64,000 nucleotides of DNA, taken from the NCBI GenBank assembly GCA_947476465.1, contig CANJQN010000004.1, forward strand, positions 104,159 through 168,158, in the 5' to 3' direction. The stretch is from Comamonadaceae bacterium. Its GTDB lineage: Bacteria; Pseudomonadota; Gammaproteobacteria; Burkholderiales; Burkholderiaceae_C. The notes below the pieces were generated by a model. The model had not been told where the DNA came from. It made no database searches and was given only the letters and a program-made list of their open reading frames with translations. The position numbers were made by a program, and so were the translations under genes. Shown here one piece after another: positions 1-8,079 of this stretch (positions are counted from its first letter, which is position 1; every line of letters begins with the position of its first letter).

Positions 1-2
1 TC

Positions 3-1061
3 GCCTGCGCGGGCCTGCTGGTGATGTATTCGTCGGGCTTTGACCACGGCACCCGCTTCGTGGACCACGGCCGCAACATGCTGATCGCCGGCTTCGTGAT
101 GTTCGTGGTGGCCCAGGTGCCGCCGCAGCGGCTGATGACGCTGGCCGTGCCGCTGTACACGCTGGGCATCGCGCTGCTGCTGGCGGTGGCCTTGTTTGGC
201 ATCACCAAGAAAGGCGCCCAGCGCTGGGTGAACGTGGGGGTGGTGATCCAGCCCAGCGAGCTCCTGAAGATCGCCACGCCGCTGATGCTGGCCTGGTGGT
301 TCCAGAAGCGCGAGGGTCATCTGCGGCCGTCCGACTTCTTCGTCGCCTTCGTCCTGCTGGCGCTGCCCATGGGCCTGATCATGAAGCAGCCTGACCTGGG
401 CACCGCGCTGCTGGTGGGGGCCGCCGGCCTGGCCGTGATCTTTTTCGCCGGCCTCCACTGGAAGCTGATCGTGCCGCCCTTGCTGCTGGGCCTGCTTGCG
501 GTGGCGCTGCTGGTGGCGTTCGAGGGGCAGCTGTGCGCAGACGGCGTGCGCTGGCCGGTGCTGCACGACTACCAGCAGCAACGCATCTGCACGCTGCTCG
601 ACCCTTCCCGTGACCCGCTGGGCAAGGGCTTTCACATCATCCAGGGCATGATCGCCATCGGCTCGGGAGGCGTACTTGGCAAGGGCTTCATGCAGGGCAC
701 CCAGACGCACCTGGAGTTCATCCCCGAGCGCACCACTGACTTCATCTTCGCCGCCTTTTCCGAAGAGTTCGGCCTGGTCGGCAACCTGCTGGTGGTGGCC
801 GGATTCTGCTTTCTGGTCCTGCGCGGCCTGACCATCGCGCTGGAGGCCTCGACGCTGTTCTCGCGGCTGCTGGCCGGCGCGATCACCATGATCTTCTTCA
901 CCTACTCTTTCGTGAACATGGGCATGGTCAGCGGCATCCTGCCGGTGGTCGGCGTGCCGTTGCCCTTCATCAGCTACGGCGGCACAGCCATGGTCACGCT
1001 CGGGCTGGGTCTGGGCATCCTGATGTCCATTGCGCGGTCCAAGCGATTGGTACAGACGTAG
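3..1061 (+). CDS. rodA: RodA, SEDS peptidoglycan glycosyltransferase (5' truncated by window edge)
   Basis: This is the C-terminal ~352 residues of a polytopic SEDS-family protein that polymerises lipid II in the elongasome together with PBP2. The reading frame is open to the first base of the window, so the true start lies upstream and roughly 20-30 residues are missing compared with a usual RodA of about 370-380 aa. Family marks that can be seen are KQPDLGTA in the middle and FISYGGTA near the C-terminus, separated by many hydrophobic segments. RodA and FtsW are paralogues. I prefer RodA because of overall length and the absence of division-gene neighbours, but the upstream partner (normally mrdA/PBP2) cannot be seen. 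The TAG stop lies inside the left end of an inverted-repeat element. Confidence 0.9.
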   Translation, partial: ACAGLLVMYSSGFDHGTRFVDHGRNMLIAGFVMFVVAQVPPQRLMTLAVPLYTLGIALLLAVALFGITKKGAQRWVNVGVVIQPSELLKIATPLMLAWWFQKREGHLRPSDFFVAFVLLALPMGLIMKQPDLGTALLVGAAGLAVIFFAGLHWKLIVPPLLLGLLAVALLVAFEGQLCADGVRWPVLHDYQQQRICTLLDPSRDPLGKGFHIIQGMIAIGSGGVLGKGFMQGTQTHLEFIPERTTDFIFAAFSEEFGLVGNLLVVAGFCFLVLRGLTIALEASTLFSRLLAGAITMIFFTYSFVNMGMVSGILPVVGVPLPFISYGGTAMVTLGLGLGILMSIARSKRLVQT

Positions 1062-1223
1062 GAGTCTGTCGGACTTGGATCGTCGGCTGCGAACCGGCCG
1101 CAGCGGTCCATTTTTCACCGCCGTCTTGCCCCATAGCTCGACTATGGGGCGGCGAATGCGGCAAAAACTGTCCTGGCTGGGGCCGATTCTCGCTATCGAC
1201 GCCCCAAGTCCGACAGGCTCCTA
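1059..1223. repeat. Long imperfect palindrome with near-identical 20-bp ends (MITE-like)
   Basis: The first 20 bases (1059-1078) and the reverse complement of the last 20 (1204-1223) differ at one position. The similarity continues inward with small gaps to a perfect 8-bp stem CCCCATAG/CTATGGGG (1129-1136 and 1142-1149) around a 5-nt loop. The whole 165-bp segment can therefore fold into one long hairpin. It supplies the rodA stop codon at its left edge and ends 10 bp before the tldD start. There is no coding capacity and no clear target-site duplication. It could be a non-autonomous element or a rodA transcription terminator; no U-tract is present. Confidence 0.7.
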
Positions 1224-1233
1224 GAATGCTCCA

Positions 1234-2694
1234 ATGATCTCTCGCGAACCCACCCTCGAGCGGCTGGCGACAGCCCGGCGCATGCTGTTGGAGCCCTTCG
1301 GCCTCGACGAAACCCACCTGGCCCGCGCCCTGGCCGAAATCGCCACCCACAAGGTGGACGACGCCGACCTGTACTTCCAATACACCCGCAGCGAAGGCTG
1401 GAGCCTTGAAGAAGGCATCGTCAAGACCGGCAGCTTCAGCATCGACCAGGGTGTGGGCGTGCGCGCGGTCAGTGGCGAGAAGACGGCGTTCGCCTATTCC
1501 GACGACATCTCCGAAGCCTCCCTGCTCGACGCGGCCCGTACCGTGCGCTCGATCTCGTCGTCCCTGCGCTCTGGCCGCGCCAAGGTGCCGGCGCGCAAGG
1601 TGGCGGCCAGCCGCTCGCTCTATGGCGGGCTGGACCCCATCTCCACCCTGGACAGCACGGCCAAGGTCCAGCTGCTGGAGCGGGCCGAAAAACTCGCCCG
1701 TTCGCGCGATCCGCGCGTGGCGCAGGTGATGGCCGGCCTGGCCAGCGAATGGGACGTGGTGCTGGTCGCCCGTGCCGACGGCACCCTGGCGGCCGATGTG
1801 CGCCCGCTGGTGCGGCTGTCGATCACCGTGATCGCCGAGCACAACGGGCGGCGCGAGGTCGGCTCGCACGGCGGCGGCGGCCGCTTCGGGCTGGCCTATT
1901 TCACCGACGAGATGGTGGCCACCTATGTCGACGCGGCGGTCAATGCCGCGCTCACCAACCTCGAGGCGCGCCCAGCGCCGGCCGGCGAGATGACCGTGGT
2001 GCTGGGCTCGGGCTGGCCCGGCATCCTGCTGCACGAGGCGGTGGGCCACGGGCTCGAGGGCGACTTCAACCGCAAGGGCTCCAGCGCGTTCTCGGGCCGC
2101 ATCGGCAAGCGAGTGGCGGCCAAGGGCGTGACCGTGCTGGACGACGGCACCATCGCCGACCGGCGTGGCTCGCTCAACGTCGACGACGAAGGCCATGCCA
2201 GCCAGCGCAATGTGCTGATCGAAGACGGCATCCTGCGCGGCTACATCCAGGATTCGCTCAACGCCCGGCTGATGGGCGTCAAGCCCACCGGCAACGGCAG
2301 GCGTGAAAGCTATGCCCACGTGCCCATGCCGCGCATGACCAACACCTACATGCTGGCTGGCGACAAGTCTCCCGACGAGATCGTGGCCAGCATCAAGAAG
2401 GGGCTGTATGCCACCAACTTTGGTGGCGGCCAGGTCGACATCACTTCGGGCAAGTTCGTGTTCTCGGCCAGCGAGGCCTTCTGGGTCGAGAACGGCAAGA
2501 TCCAGTACCCCGTCAAGGGCGCGACCATTGTGGGCAACGGCCCCGACGCGCTCACGCGCGTGAGCATGATCGGCAACGACATGCGCCTCGATTCGGGCGT
2601 GGGCACCTGCGGCAAGGAGGGCCAGAGCGTGCCGGTGGGCGTGGGTCAGCCCACGCTGCGTATCGATGGCTTGACGGTGGGCGGCACCGCTTGA
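1234..2694 (+). CDS. tldD: TldD, zinc metalloprotease of the TldD/PmbA family
   Basis: 486 aa, the normal TldD length (E. coli about 481). It carries the metal-binding motif HEAVGH at residues 267-272, followed by GLEGDF, and the glycine-rich C-terminal sequences typical of the family. TldD forms a heterodimer with TldE/PmbA and degrades unfolded or modified peptides; in E. coli it processes microcin B17 and CcdA. No tldE/pmbA partner lies in this window. The ATG at 1234 is the first in frame after the palindromic element, and only a poor Shine-Dalgarno is visible. The next feature downstream is the aroG leader, and the tldD end overlaps the likely promoter region of that unit. Confidence 0.95.
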   Translation: MISREPTLERLATARRMLLEPFGLDETHLARALAEIATHKVDDADLYFQYTRSEGWSLEEGIVKTGSFSIDQGVGVRAVSGEKTAFAYSDDISEASLLDAARTVRSISSSLRSGRAKVPARKVAASRSLYGGLDPISTLDSTAKVQLLERAEKLARSRDPRVAQVMAGLASEWDVVLVARADGTLAADVRPLVRLSITVIAEHNGRREVGSHGGGGRFGLAYFTDEMVATYVDAAVNAALTNLEARPAPAGEMTVVLGSGWPGILLHEAVGHGLEGDFNRKGSSAFSGRIGKRVAAKGVTVLDDGTIADRRGSLNVDDEGHASQRNVLIEDGILRGYIQDSLNARLMGVKPTGNGRRESYAHVPMPRMTNTYMLAGDKSPDEIVASIKKGLYATNFGGGQVDITSGKFVFSASEAFWVENGKIQYPVKGATIVGNGPDALTRVSMIGNDMRLDSGVGTCGKEGQSVPVGVGQPTLRIDGLTVGGTA

Positions 2695-2732
2695 GCAGGC
2701 GCCTTCTGAAACCTGTGCTAGATTCGACGCCT

Positions 2733-2810
2733 ATGCATCGCAGCCCCGTTATCTTTTTTGGCTACTTTTGGTACTTCTCCAGCCCCGGCGGCCGAGAGAC
2801 CTGCGCGTAG
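2733..2810 (+). CDS. Leader peptide of aroG, rich in aromatic codons (attenuator control peptide)
   Basis: A 25-codon ORF starting with ATG at 2733 and ending with TAG at 2808-2810. Codons 8-15 read F F G Y F W Y F, so seven of eight are Phe, Tyr or Trp. It is followed 24 nt later by a GC-rich hairpin and U-tract, and 93 nt after its stop by the DAHP synthase gene. This is the architecture of ribosome-mediated attenuation as known for pheA and trp leaders. A possible extended -10 (TGCTAGATT, 2716-2724) lies just upstream. The role is inferred from codon content and position; translation is not proven. The Shine-Dalgarno is weak. Confidence 0.75.
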   Translation: MHRSPVIFFGYFWYFSSPGGRETCA

Positions 2811-2834
2811 CCAGAACGAGCGCAAGGAATCCCG

Positions 2835-2865
2835 AAAAAACCGCCGGTCCCCCGGCGGTTTTTTT
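2835..2865 (+). terminator. Intrinsic terminator/attenuator in the aroG leader
   Basis: A perfect 7-bp GC stem (CCGCCGG 2841-2847, loop TCCC, CCGGCGG 2852-2858) is flanked by six A on the left and seven T on the right, so the stem can extend as A-U pairs. Because it lies upstream of aroG on the same strand, it would stop aroG transcription unless read through. The leader-peptide coding region contains the same CCGGCGG at 2785-2791. That copy could pair with the left arm and form a competing antiterminator. A ribosome stalled on the aromatic codons would favour the competing pairing. Confidence 0.8.
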
Positions 2866-2903
2866 GTGCCCTGAATTTTTTAGAAACCGAAAAGGAGCCA
2901 CCG

Positions 2904-4025
2904 ATGTCCCCGAAACCTTCCGCCTCCAGCGACACCTGGTATGCGCACCCCGTCGACAAGACCAGCCAGACCGACGACCAGCGCATCAAGGACATCACCG
3001 TGCTTCCGCCGCCTGAACATTTGATCCGTTTCTTCCCGATCCAGGGCACGCCCGTCGAGAAGCTGATCACCGACACCCGCCGCAACGTCCACGACATCAT
3101 GGCCGGCAAGGACGACCGCCTGCTGGTGGTCATCGGCCCGTGCTCCATTCACGACCCGGCCGCCGCGGTCGAATATGCCCGCCGCTTGAAGGATGTGCGC
3201 GCCAAGTACGCCGACTCGCTGGAGATCGTGATGCGTGTCTACTTCGAAAAGCCCCGCACCACCGTCGGCTGGAAGGGGCTGATCAACGACCCCTACCTGG
3301 ATGAGAGCTTTCGCATCGACGAAGGCCTGCGCATCGCCCGCCAACTGCTGATCGAGATCAACCGTCTGGGCCTGCCGGCGGGCAGCGAGTTCCTGGACGT
3401 GATCTCGCCGCAGTACATCGGCGACCTTATCTCCTGGGGCGCCATCGGCGCGCGCACCACCGAAAGCCAGGTGCACCGCGAACTGGCCTCGGGCCTGTCG
3501 GCGCCCATCGGCTTCAAGAATGGCACCGACGGCAACATCCGCATCGCCACCGACGCCATCCAGGCGGCCGCACGCGGCCACCACTTCCTGTCGGTGCACA
3601 AGAACGGCCAGGTTGCCATCGTGCAGACCCAGGGCAACAAGGACTGCCACGTCATCCTGCGCGGCGGCAAGGCGCCCAACTACGACGCCACCCACGTGGC
3701 CGCCGCCTGCAAGGACCTCGAAGCCGCCGGCCTGCCGCCCCGGCTGATGGTCGATTTCAGTCACGCCAACAGCAGCAAGCAGCACGAAAAGCAGCTGGAT
3801 GTCTCCCGCGATGTGGCCGGCCAGATCGTTGGCGGCTCGCGCAGCATCTTCGGCGTGATGATCGAGAGTCACCTGGAAGGCGGCGCGCAGAAGTTCTCGC
3901 CGGGCAAGGACGATCCCAGCAAGCTTGCCTATGGCAAGAGCATCACGGATGCTTGCCTGGCGTGGGGGCAGTCGTTGGAGGCTCTTGAGGTGTTGGCGCA
4001 GGCTGTGAAGGCCCGTCGCGGTTGA
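2904..4025 (+). CDS. aroG: 3-deoxy-7-phosphoheptulonate synthase (DAHP synthase, class I AroG/F/H type)
   Basis: 373 aa. It catalyses the first step of the shikimate pathway, phosphoenolpyruvate plus erythrose 4-phosphate to DAHP, in the cytoplasm. Recognisable class I segments are VVIGPCSIHDP, RVYFEKPRTTVGWKG, and the later VDFSHANSSKQ and GVMIESHLEGG stretches that carry PEP- and metal-binding residues. The start is supported by AAAGGAG 11 nt upstream of ATG 2904. Which aromatic amino acid inhibits it cannot be told from sequence by eye. The leader peptide with Phe, Tyr and Trp codons implies transcriptional control by aromatic aminoacyl-tRNA supply. It is monocistronic and faces mpl across a block of repeats. 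Confidence 0.95.
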   Translation: MSPKPSASSDTWYAHPVDKTSQTDDQRIKDITVLPPPEHLIRFFPIQGTPVEKLITDTRRNVHDIMAGKDDRLLVVIGPCSIHDPAAAVEYARRLKDVRAKYADSLEIVMRVYFEKPRTTVGWKGLINDPYLDESFRIDEGLRIARQLLIEINRLGLPAGSEFLDVISPQYIGDLISWGAIGARTTESQVHRELASGLSAPIGFKNGTDGNIRIATDAIQAAARGHHFLSVHKNGQVAIVQTQGNKDCHVILRGGKAPNYDATHVAAACKDLEAAGLPPRLMVDFSHANSSKQHEKQLDVSRDVAGQIVGGSRSIFGVMIESHLEGGAQKFSPGKDDPSKLAYGKSITDACLAWGQSLEALEVLAQAVKARRG

Positions 4026-4029
4026 TTTT

Positions 4030-4818
4030 TTTGTCCTTGTCCTTGCTTTTGTAGCGATCGTGGCGAGCCGGGTCTCGGCCCGGCGGCCGAGTAACTTCTT
4101 TTGTCTCGCCAAAAGAAGTCACCAAGAAAAGGCGACCCCGGTGTCTGCGTCCTCTGTGTGCCTGTCGGCACACAGAGGCAACCTGCGGTGCTCGGGCTGC
4201 GGGGGGAAGTGCTCAAACTCGCCCCTTCGGGGCTCAAACAGTCGCACTTCCTGATCCCCGCATCCCTGCGCTCCTCGGCGCATACACAGGGGAGGGGGGA
4301 AGACGGGCCATCGCTGCGCTCGGCCCCGAACGGCTCGCTTCGCTTTGCCTGGGACTGGATTCCCGCCTGCGCGGGAATGACGCGCGTGATGTGAGCGGCG
4401 GAAGCGGCGCGATCACCGTCATCCCCGCGAAGGCGGGGATCCAGGAAATGTGTGTGTGCAAACGCGCAGACCACCGAACCAATGACAGCGCGCCAACCCC
4501 CCAATCCAACAAGGACACGGCCGCAGGCCGTGTTGACCCCAAAGCCCCTGTGGCCGCGCCGAGGAGCGCAGCGGCGGGCGGATCAGGAAGCGCGACTGTT
4601 TGAGGCCCGCAGGGCCGAGTTCGAGCGCTTCCCCGCCCGACGCGAGCACCGGAGGCTGCCCCTGCGTGCCGACAGGCACGCAGGGGACGCGGACAGTGGG
4701 GTCGCTTTTCTTTGCCCCTCTTTCTTTGGCGAGACAAAGAAAGGGGGTCGGCTGCCGGGCCGAGACCCGGCTTGCCACGACCGCTACAAACGCCAAGACA
4801 AAGACAAAGACAAAGAAG
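4030..4818. repeat. Nested inverted-repeat block between aroG and mpl
   Basis: This 790-bp gap has no credible gene. The left arm (about 4030-4262) and the reverse complement of the right arm (about 4568-4818) are clearly the same sequence with scattered changes. Both carry a CAAAG-type short tandem run at the outer edge, the string GCCGGGTCTCGGCCCGGC, a TTTGTCTCGCCAAA segment, a small hairpin (TGCCTGTCGGCA) and CTCAAACAGTCGC. The right arm ends at the mpl stop codon. Open frames across it are compositional. It may act as a two-way terminator for the convergent genes. I infer two oppositely oriented copies of a dispersed repeat. Confidence 0.75.
4355..4444. repeat. Inverted pair of 28-bp REP-like palindromes
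   Basis: Copy 1 is 4355-4382 and copy 2 is 4417-4444 in the opposite orientation; they match at 24 of 28 positions. Each is itself a hairpin (for example CCCCGC-GAAG-GCGGGG). The same unit recurs at 12441-12468, 23537-23564 and 23586-23612. The pair lies in the centre of the larger inverted-repeat block. Confidence 0.8.
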
Positions 4819-6189
4819 CTACCGCCCCAACGCCTCCAACAACTTCGCATGCACCCCGCCAAACCCCCCATTGCTCATGCAAAGGATCTGATCCCCCTCC
4901 CGCGCCTGCGCCACCACCAGCCGCACCAGCGTGTCGATATCCCCCGCCACGACCGCCCGGGGACCCATCGACGCCAGAGCCTCCCCAGCATCCCAATCCA
5001 AGCCCCCGCTATGGCAAAAAGCCAGGTCGGCCTGCTCCAGGCTCCAGGGCAGCTGTGACTTCATCGTCCCCAGCTTCATCGTGTTGCTGCGCGGCTCGAA
5101 CACCGCCAGGATCCGCTGACCTGGCGCGAGGCGCCGCCGCAGCCCGTCGACCGTGGTGCGGATCGCCGTCGGGTGATGCGCAAAATCGTCGTACACCGTG
5201 ATGCCGCGCACCGTGCCGCGCGTCTCCATGCGCCGCTTGACGTTCTGGAACGAGCCCAGCGCCACCGCAGCAACCTCAGGCGCCACGCCCAGATGATCGG
5301 CCGCCGCGATGGCGGCCAGCGCGTTGAGCTGGTTGTGCACCCCGCCCAGCGCCCATTCCACCCGCCCGGCGGATGCGCCCCGCAGCAGCACCTCGAACGA
5401 CTCGGGCTCGCCCCGCGCGGTGAAGTCGCTCACCGCTGCGCCGAAACTGCGCACCTCGCTCCAGCAGCCCTGGTGCAGCACCCGGGTGAGACTTTCTTCA
5501 AGTCCGTTGACCACCACCCGGCCGGTCGAGGGCACCGTGCGCAGCAGGTGATGAAACTGCCGCTCGATCGCCGCCAGGTTGTCGAAGATGTCGGCGTGGT
5601 CGAACTCCAGGTTGTTCAGGATGGCGGTGCGCGGCCGGTAGTGGACGAACTTGCTGCGCTTGTCGAAAAAGGCGGTGTCGTATTCGTCGGCTTCGATGAC
5701 GAAGGCCTCGCCCTGACCCAGGCGCGCGGACACCCCGAAGTTCATGGGCACGCCGCCCACGAGAAAACCAGGTTCCAGCCCCGCATGCTCGAGGATCCAG
5801 GCCAGCATGGACGTGGTGGTGGTCTTGCCATGCGTGCCGGCCACCGCCAGCACATGGCGGCCTTGCAGCACATGCTCGGACAGCCACTGCGGCCCGCTGG
5901 TGTAGGGCTGGCCGGCGTCCAGGATGGCTTCCATCAGGGGGAACTTGGGCGAGCCGTCTTCGCGGCGGGCGCGCGAGACCACGTTGCCGATCACCCAGAC
6001 GTCGGGTTTGATCGCCATCTGGTCGGCGCCGAAACCCTCGATGAGGGCTATGCCCAAGGCGCGCAGCTGGTCGCTCATGGGCGGGTAGACGCCGGCGTCG
6101 CAGCCGGTGACCTTGTGGCCGGCTTCGCGGGCCAGCGCGGCCAGGCCGCCCATGAAGGTGCCGCAGATGCCCAGGATGTGAATATGCAT
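4819..6189 (-). CDS. mpl: UDP-N-acetylmuramate:L-alanyl-gamma-D-glutamyl-meso-diaminopimelate ligase
   Basis: 456 aa, the usual Mpl length. It reattaches the recycled murein tripeptide to UDP-MurNAc (cytoplasmic cell-wall recycling). It shows the N-terminal Rossmann start HILGICGTFMGG, the Mur-ligase ATP loop GTHGKTTTTS near residue 115, the central FVIEADEYDTAFFDKRSKF stretch characteristic of Mpl rather than MurC, and the DDFAHHPTAI motif. The start ATG at 6189 is 72 bp from the divergently oriented gene at 6262. It ends exactly at the repeat block. Confidence 0.95.
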   Translation of the reverse strand: MHIHILGICGTFMGGLAALAREAGHKVTGCDAGVYPPMSDQLRALGIALIEGFGADQMAIKPDVWVIGNVVSRARREDGSPKFPLMEAILDAGQPYTSGPQWLSEHVLQGRHVLAVAGTHGKTTTTSMLAWILEHAGLEPGFLVGGVPMNFGVSARLGQGEAFVIEADEYDTAFFDKRSKFVHYRPRTAILNNLEFDHADIFDNLAAIERQFHHLLRTVPSTGRVVVNGLEESLTRVLHQGCWSEVRSFGAAVSDFTARGEPESFEVLLRGASAGRVEWALGGVHNQLNALAAIAAADHLGVAPEVAAVALGSFQNVKRRMETRGTVRGITVYDDFAHHPTAIRTTVDGLRRRLAPGQRILAVFEPRSNTMKLGTMKSQLPWSLEQADLAFCHSGGLDWDAGEALASMGPRAVVAGDIDTLVRLVVAQAREGDQILCMSNGGFGGVHAKLLEALGR

Positions 6190-6261
6190 GGGCGCCGATT
6201 ATCGTGTCGCCCGCATGGGTTGCCCGACCGAGTCGGCGGCGCGGATGGGCACAATGGCGCC

Positions 6262-6867
6262 ATGGAAAGCGTCAAATCCGAGATCGCCGCCACGGCTGCC
6301 CGCCTGGTGGTCGAGGAGGGCCTGGAGTGGGGACCGGCCAAGCGCCGCGCCGCCCGGCAACTCGGCCTGGGGGCTCGCGCCGCCCTGCCGGACAACGAAG
6401 CACTGGAAGACGCGGTGCGCGAGTACATCGAGCTGTTCTGCGCCGACACCCAACCGGCCGAGTTGGCCGCCCTGCGGCGGCTGGCGGCCACGTGGATGGA
6501 GCGGCTGCGCGAATTCCGGCCTCACCTGTGCGGCGCGGTCTGGCACGGCACGGCCACACGGCTGTCCGATGTCTACCTTCAGCTCTTCTGCGACGACCCG
6601 AAGTCGGCCGAGATCGCGTTGATCGACCGCGCGGTCGACTACGAGGCGCGCACCGTGACTGGCTTCACTGGCGAGCCGGTCGAGGCGCTGAGTGTGTCCA
6701 GCCTCAGCGAGGAATTGGGCGAATATGTGGGTGTGCACTTGCTCATCCATGATCACAACGACGTGCGCGGTGCGCTACGGCCCGATGGGCGAGGCCGGCG
6801 GCCGCGTGGCAGCCTGGAGGACTTGCGGGCGCTGATGGAAGACAAGGAGTCGGCCCATGGCCAATGA
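6262..6867 (+). CDS. Conserved hypothetical protein, 201 aa
   Basis: I chose ATG 6262 because the coding signal begins there; the frame is open much further upstream only as antisense of mpl. The protein is soluble, acidic, with no signal peptide or membrane segment. The N-terminus looks like a small helical domain (AARLVVEEGLEWGPAKRRAA). The middle contains AVWHGTATRLSDVYLQLFCDD, reminiscent of nucleotidyltransferase-like folds, although I see no complete catalytic motif. The last 11 bases overlap the TlpA-like gene, so the two are probably co-translated. I do not recognise a function. The position next to mpl has probably led to cell-wall names for homologues, which the sequence does not support. 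Confidence 0.8.
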   Translation: MESVKSEIAATAARLVVEEGLEWGPAKRRAARQLGLGARAALPDNEALEDAVREYIELFCADTQPAELAALRRLAATWMERLREFRPHLCGAVWHGTATRLSDVYLQLFCDDPKSAEIALIDRAVDYEARTVTGFTGEPVEALSVSSLSEELGEYVGVHLLIHDHNDVRGALRPDGRGRRPRGSLEDLRALMEDKESAHGQ

Positions 6868-7399
6868 ACGAAGACGCCGCCTGCTGTTGGGCGTCGCTGC
6901 TGCGACGGCGGCAGTCGCTGGTGCGGGTGTCGCGTGGTGGCGGCTGCAACCCGATCCCATGGCGGCCGGCCAGGCTGCGCCCTCGGATTTGTGGACCCGC
7001 CGATTTGACACACCGGACGGCCGCAGTTTTGACCTGGCCAGCTTGCGGGGGCGCCATCTGCTGATTAATTTTTGGGCAACCTGGTGCGCTCCTTGTGTGG
7101 AGGAAATGCCGCTTCTGGATGCGTTCTACAAGAAAAATGCAGCTAACGGCTGGCAAATCGTTGGTTTGGCGATTGATCAGCCCAGTGCCGTCCGGCAGTT
7201 CCTGGGCCGGGTGCCGGTCAGTTTCCCGATCGGGCTGGCCGGGCTGGAGGGGACCGAACTGGGCCGCAGCCTGGGCAATTCGGTCGGGGGTTTGCCTTTC
7301 ACGGTCGTGCTGGGCCCGCAGGGCCAGGTGCGGCAACGTAAAATGGGCAAGGTTTCAGCGGATGAGCTGGCCGGCTGGAAGGCGACGGCGGGGGCCTGA
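6857..7399 (+). CDS. TlpA-family thiol:disulfide oxidoreductase, membrane-anchored or periplasmic
   Basis: 180 aa. The N-terminus ANERRRRLLLGVAAATAA is an arginine-rich, hydrophobic signal or anchor. The thioredoxin-like domain follows, with the redox motif WCAPC (Cys77 and Cys80) preceded by NFWAT and followed by VEEMP, and a cis-Pro region GGLPFTVV. Such proteins reduce periplasmic disulfides, often for cytochrome c maturation. The partner here is unknown. The start overlaps the end of the upstream hypothetical gene by 11 bp. In related genomes aroQ often sits between this gene and accB; here only about 120 bp of non-coding DNA does. Confidence 0.9.
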   Translation: MANERRRRLLLGVAAATAAVAGAGVAWWRLQPDPMAAGQAAPSDLWTRRFDTPDGRSFDLASLRGRHLLINFWATWCAPCVEEMPLLDAFYKKNAANGWQIVGLAIDQPSAVRQFLGRVPVSFPIGLAGLEGTELGRSLGNSVGGLPFTVVLGPQGQVRQRKMGKVSADELAGWKATAGA

Positions 7400-7516
7400 C
7401 CGCCGCCTGACCTGCAAAAGTCACGCCTCAAAATCCTGCACGTTGGCGCAAAGAAAAACGTAAATAAAGGCAAATTGCGGTACATTCGCCGCTTTTCTGC
7501 CATTCTGAGAATTCTC

Positions 7517-7957
7517 ATGGACCTGCGCAAACTCAAGACTTTGATCGACCTCGTGTCCGAATCCAACGTCTCTGAACTGGAAATCACCGAAGCCGAAGGC
7601 AAGGTTCGGATCGTCAAGGGTCATCCCGCCTTGGTGCACATGGCCGCCCCAATGATGCAGGCGCCAATGCAGGCCGCACCGCAGGGCACGGCGGTCCCCT
7701 CAGCCGCGCCCGAGGTGCCTGCCGGCCATGCTGTCAAATCGCCGATGGTCGGCACGTTCTACCGCGCCGCCAGCCCGGGCGCCGGTGCGTTCGTGCAGGT
7801 CGGCAGCCAGGTCAAGGCCGGCGACACGATCTGCATCATCGAGGCGATGAAGATCCTCAACGAAATTGAGACCGACAAGGCCGGCACGGTCACTCAGATC
7901 CTGTGCGAGAACGGCCAGCCGGTCGAATACGGCCAGCCGCTGTTCATCATCGAGTGA
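7517..7957 (+). CDS. accB: Biotin carboxyl carrier protein of acetyl-CoA carboxylase
   Basis: 146 aa. N-terminal helical domain ([16 protein letters not shown]), a Pro/Ala/Met-rich linker (about residues 38-72), then the biotinyl domain with EAMKI, Lys112 being the biotin site. It carries CO2 from biotin carboxylase (AccC) to the AccAD transferase for malonyl-CoA synthesis. ATG 7517 begins the conserved N-terminus; upstream in-frame codons are leader DNA. It forms an operon with accC, but the spacing is enlarged by a duplicated accC start. Confidence 0.97.
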   Translation: MDLRKLKTLIDLVSESNVSELEITEAEGKVRIVKGHPALVHMAAPMMQAPMQAAPQGTAVPSAAPEVPAGHAVKSPMVGTFYRAASPGAGAFVQVGSQVKAGDTICIIEAMKILNEIETDKAGTVTQILCENGQPVEYGQPLFIIE

Positions 7958-7964
7958 TCGCTGG

Positions 7965-8066
7965 ATGTTCAAGAAAATCCTGATTTCCAACCGCGGCGCT
8001 CTGGCCGAAGGCCAGGGGGCGAAGCCGCACATTGCGCGTGGGCGCCCAGCGCACACAGGGCGATGA
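7965..8066 (+). pseudogene. Broken duplicate of the accC 5' end between accB and accC
   Basis: ATG 7965 starts [11 protein letters not shown], almost the same as the true accC start [11 protein letters not shown] at 8080; the first 33 or so bases match closely. The copy then diverges into GC-rich sequence and stops at TGA 8064-8066, giving a 33-codon ORF. It lies 7 bp after the accB stop and 14 bp before accC. It looks like a small duplication or repeat insertion that displaced accC by about 115 bp. Whether it is translated or modulates accC coupling is unknown. Confidence 0.75.
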
Positions 8067-8079
8067 GCTGCCAAGCACT

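Noticed and set aside
994..2319. Long open frame on the minus strand opposite tldD
   Set aside because: Mirror of a GC-rich coding gene; composition (His, Ala, Gly, Arg-rich with no motif) is that of an antisense frame, and tldD is certain.
4101..4871. Several overlapping short ORFs on both strands in the aroG-mpl gap
   Set aside because: They translate the inverted repeat arms; proteins with this sequence would be repeat artefacts.
5173..6261. N-terminal extension of the conserved hypothetical at 6262
   Set aside because: This part is antisense of mpl; the true start is ATG 6262.
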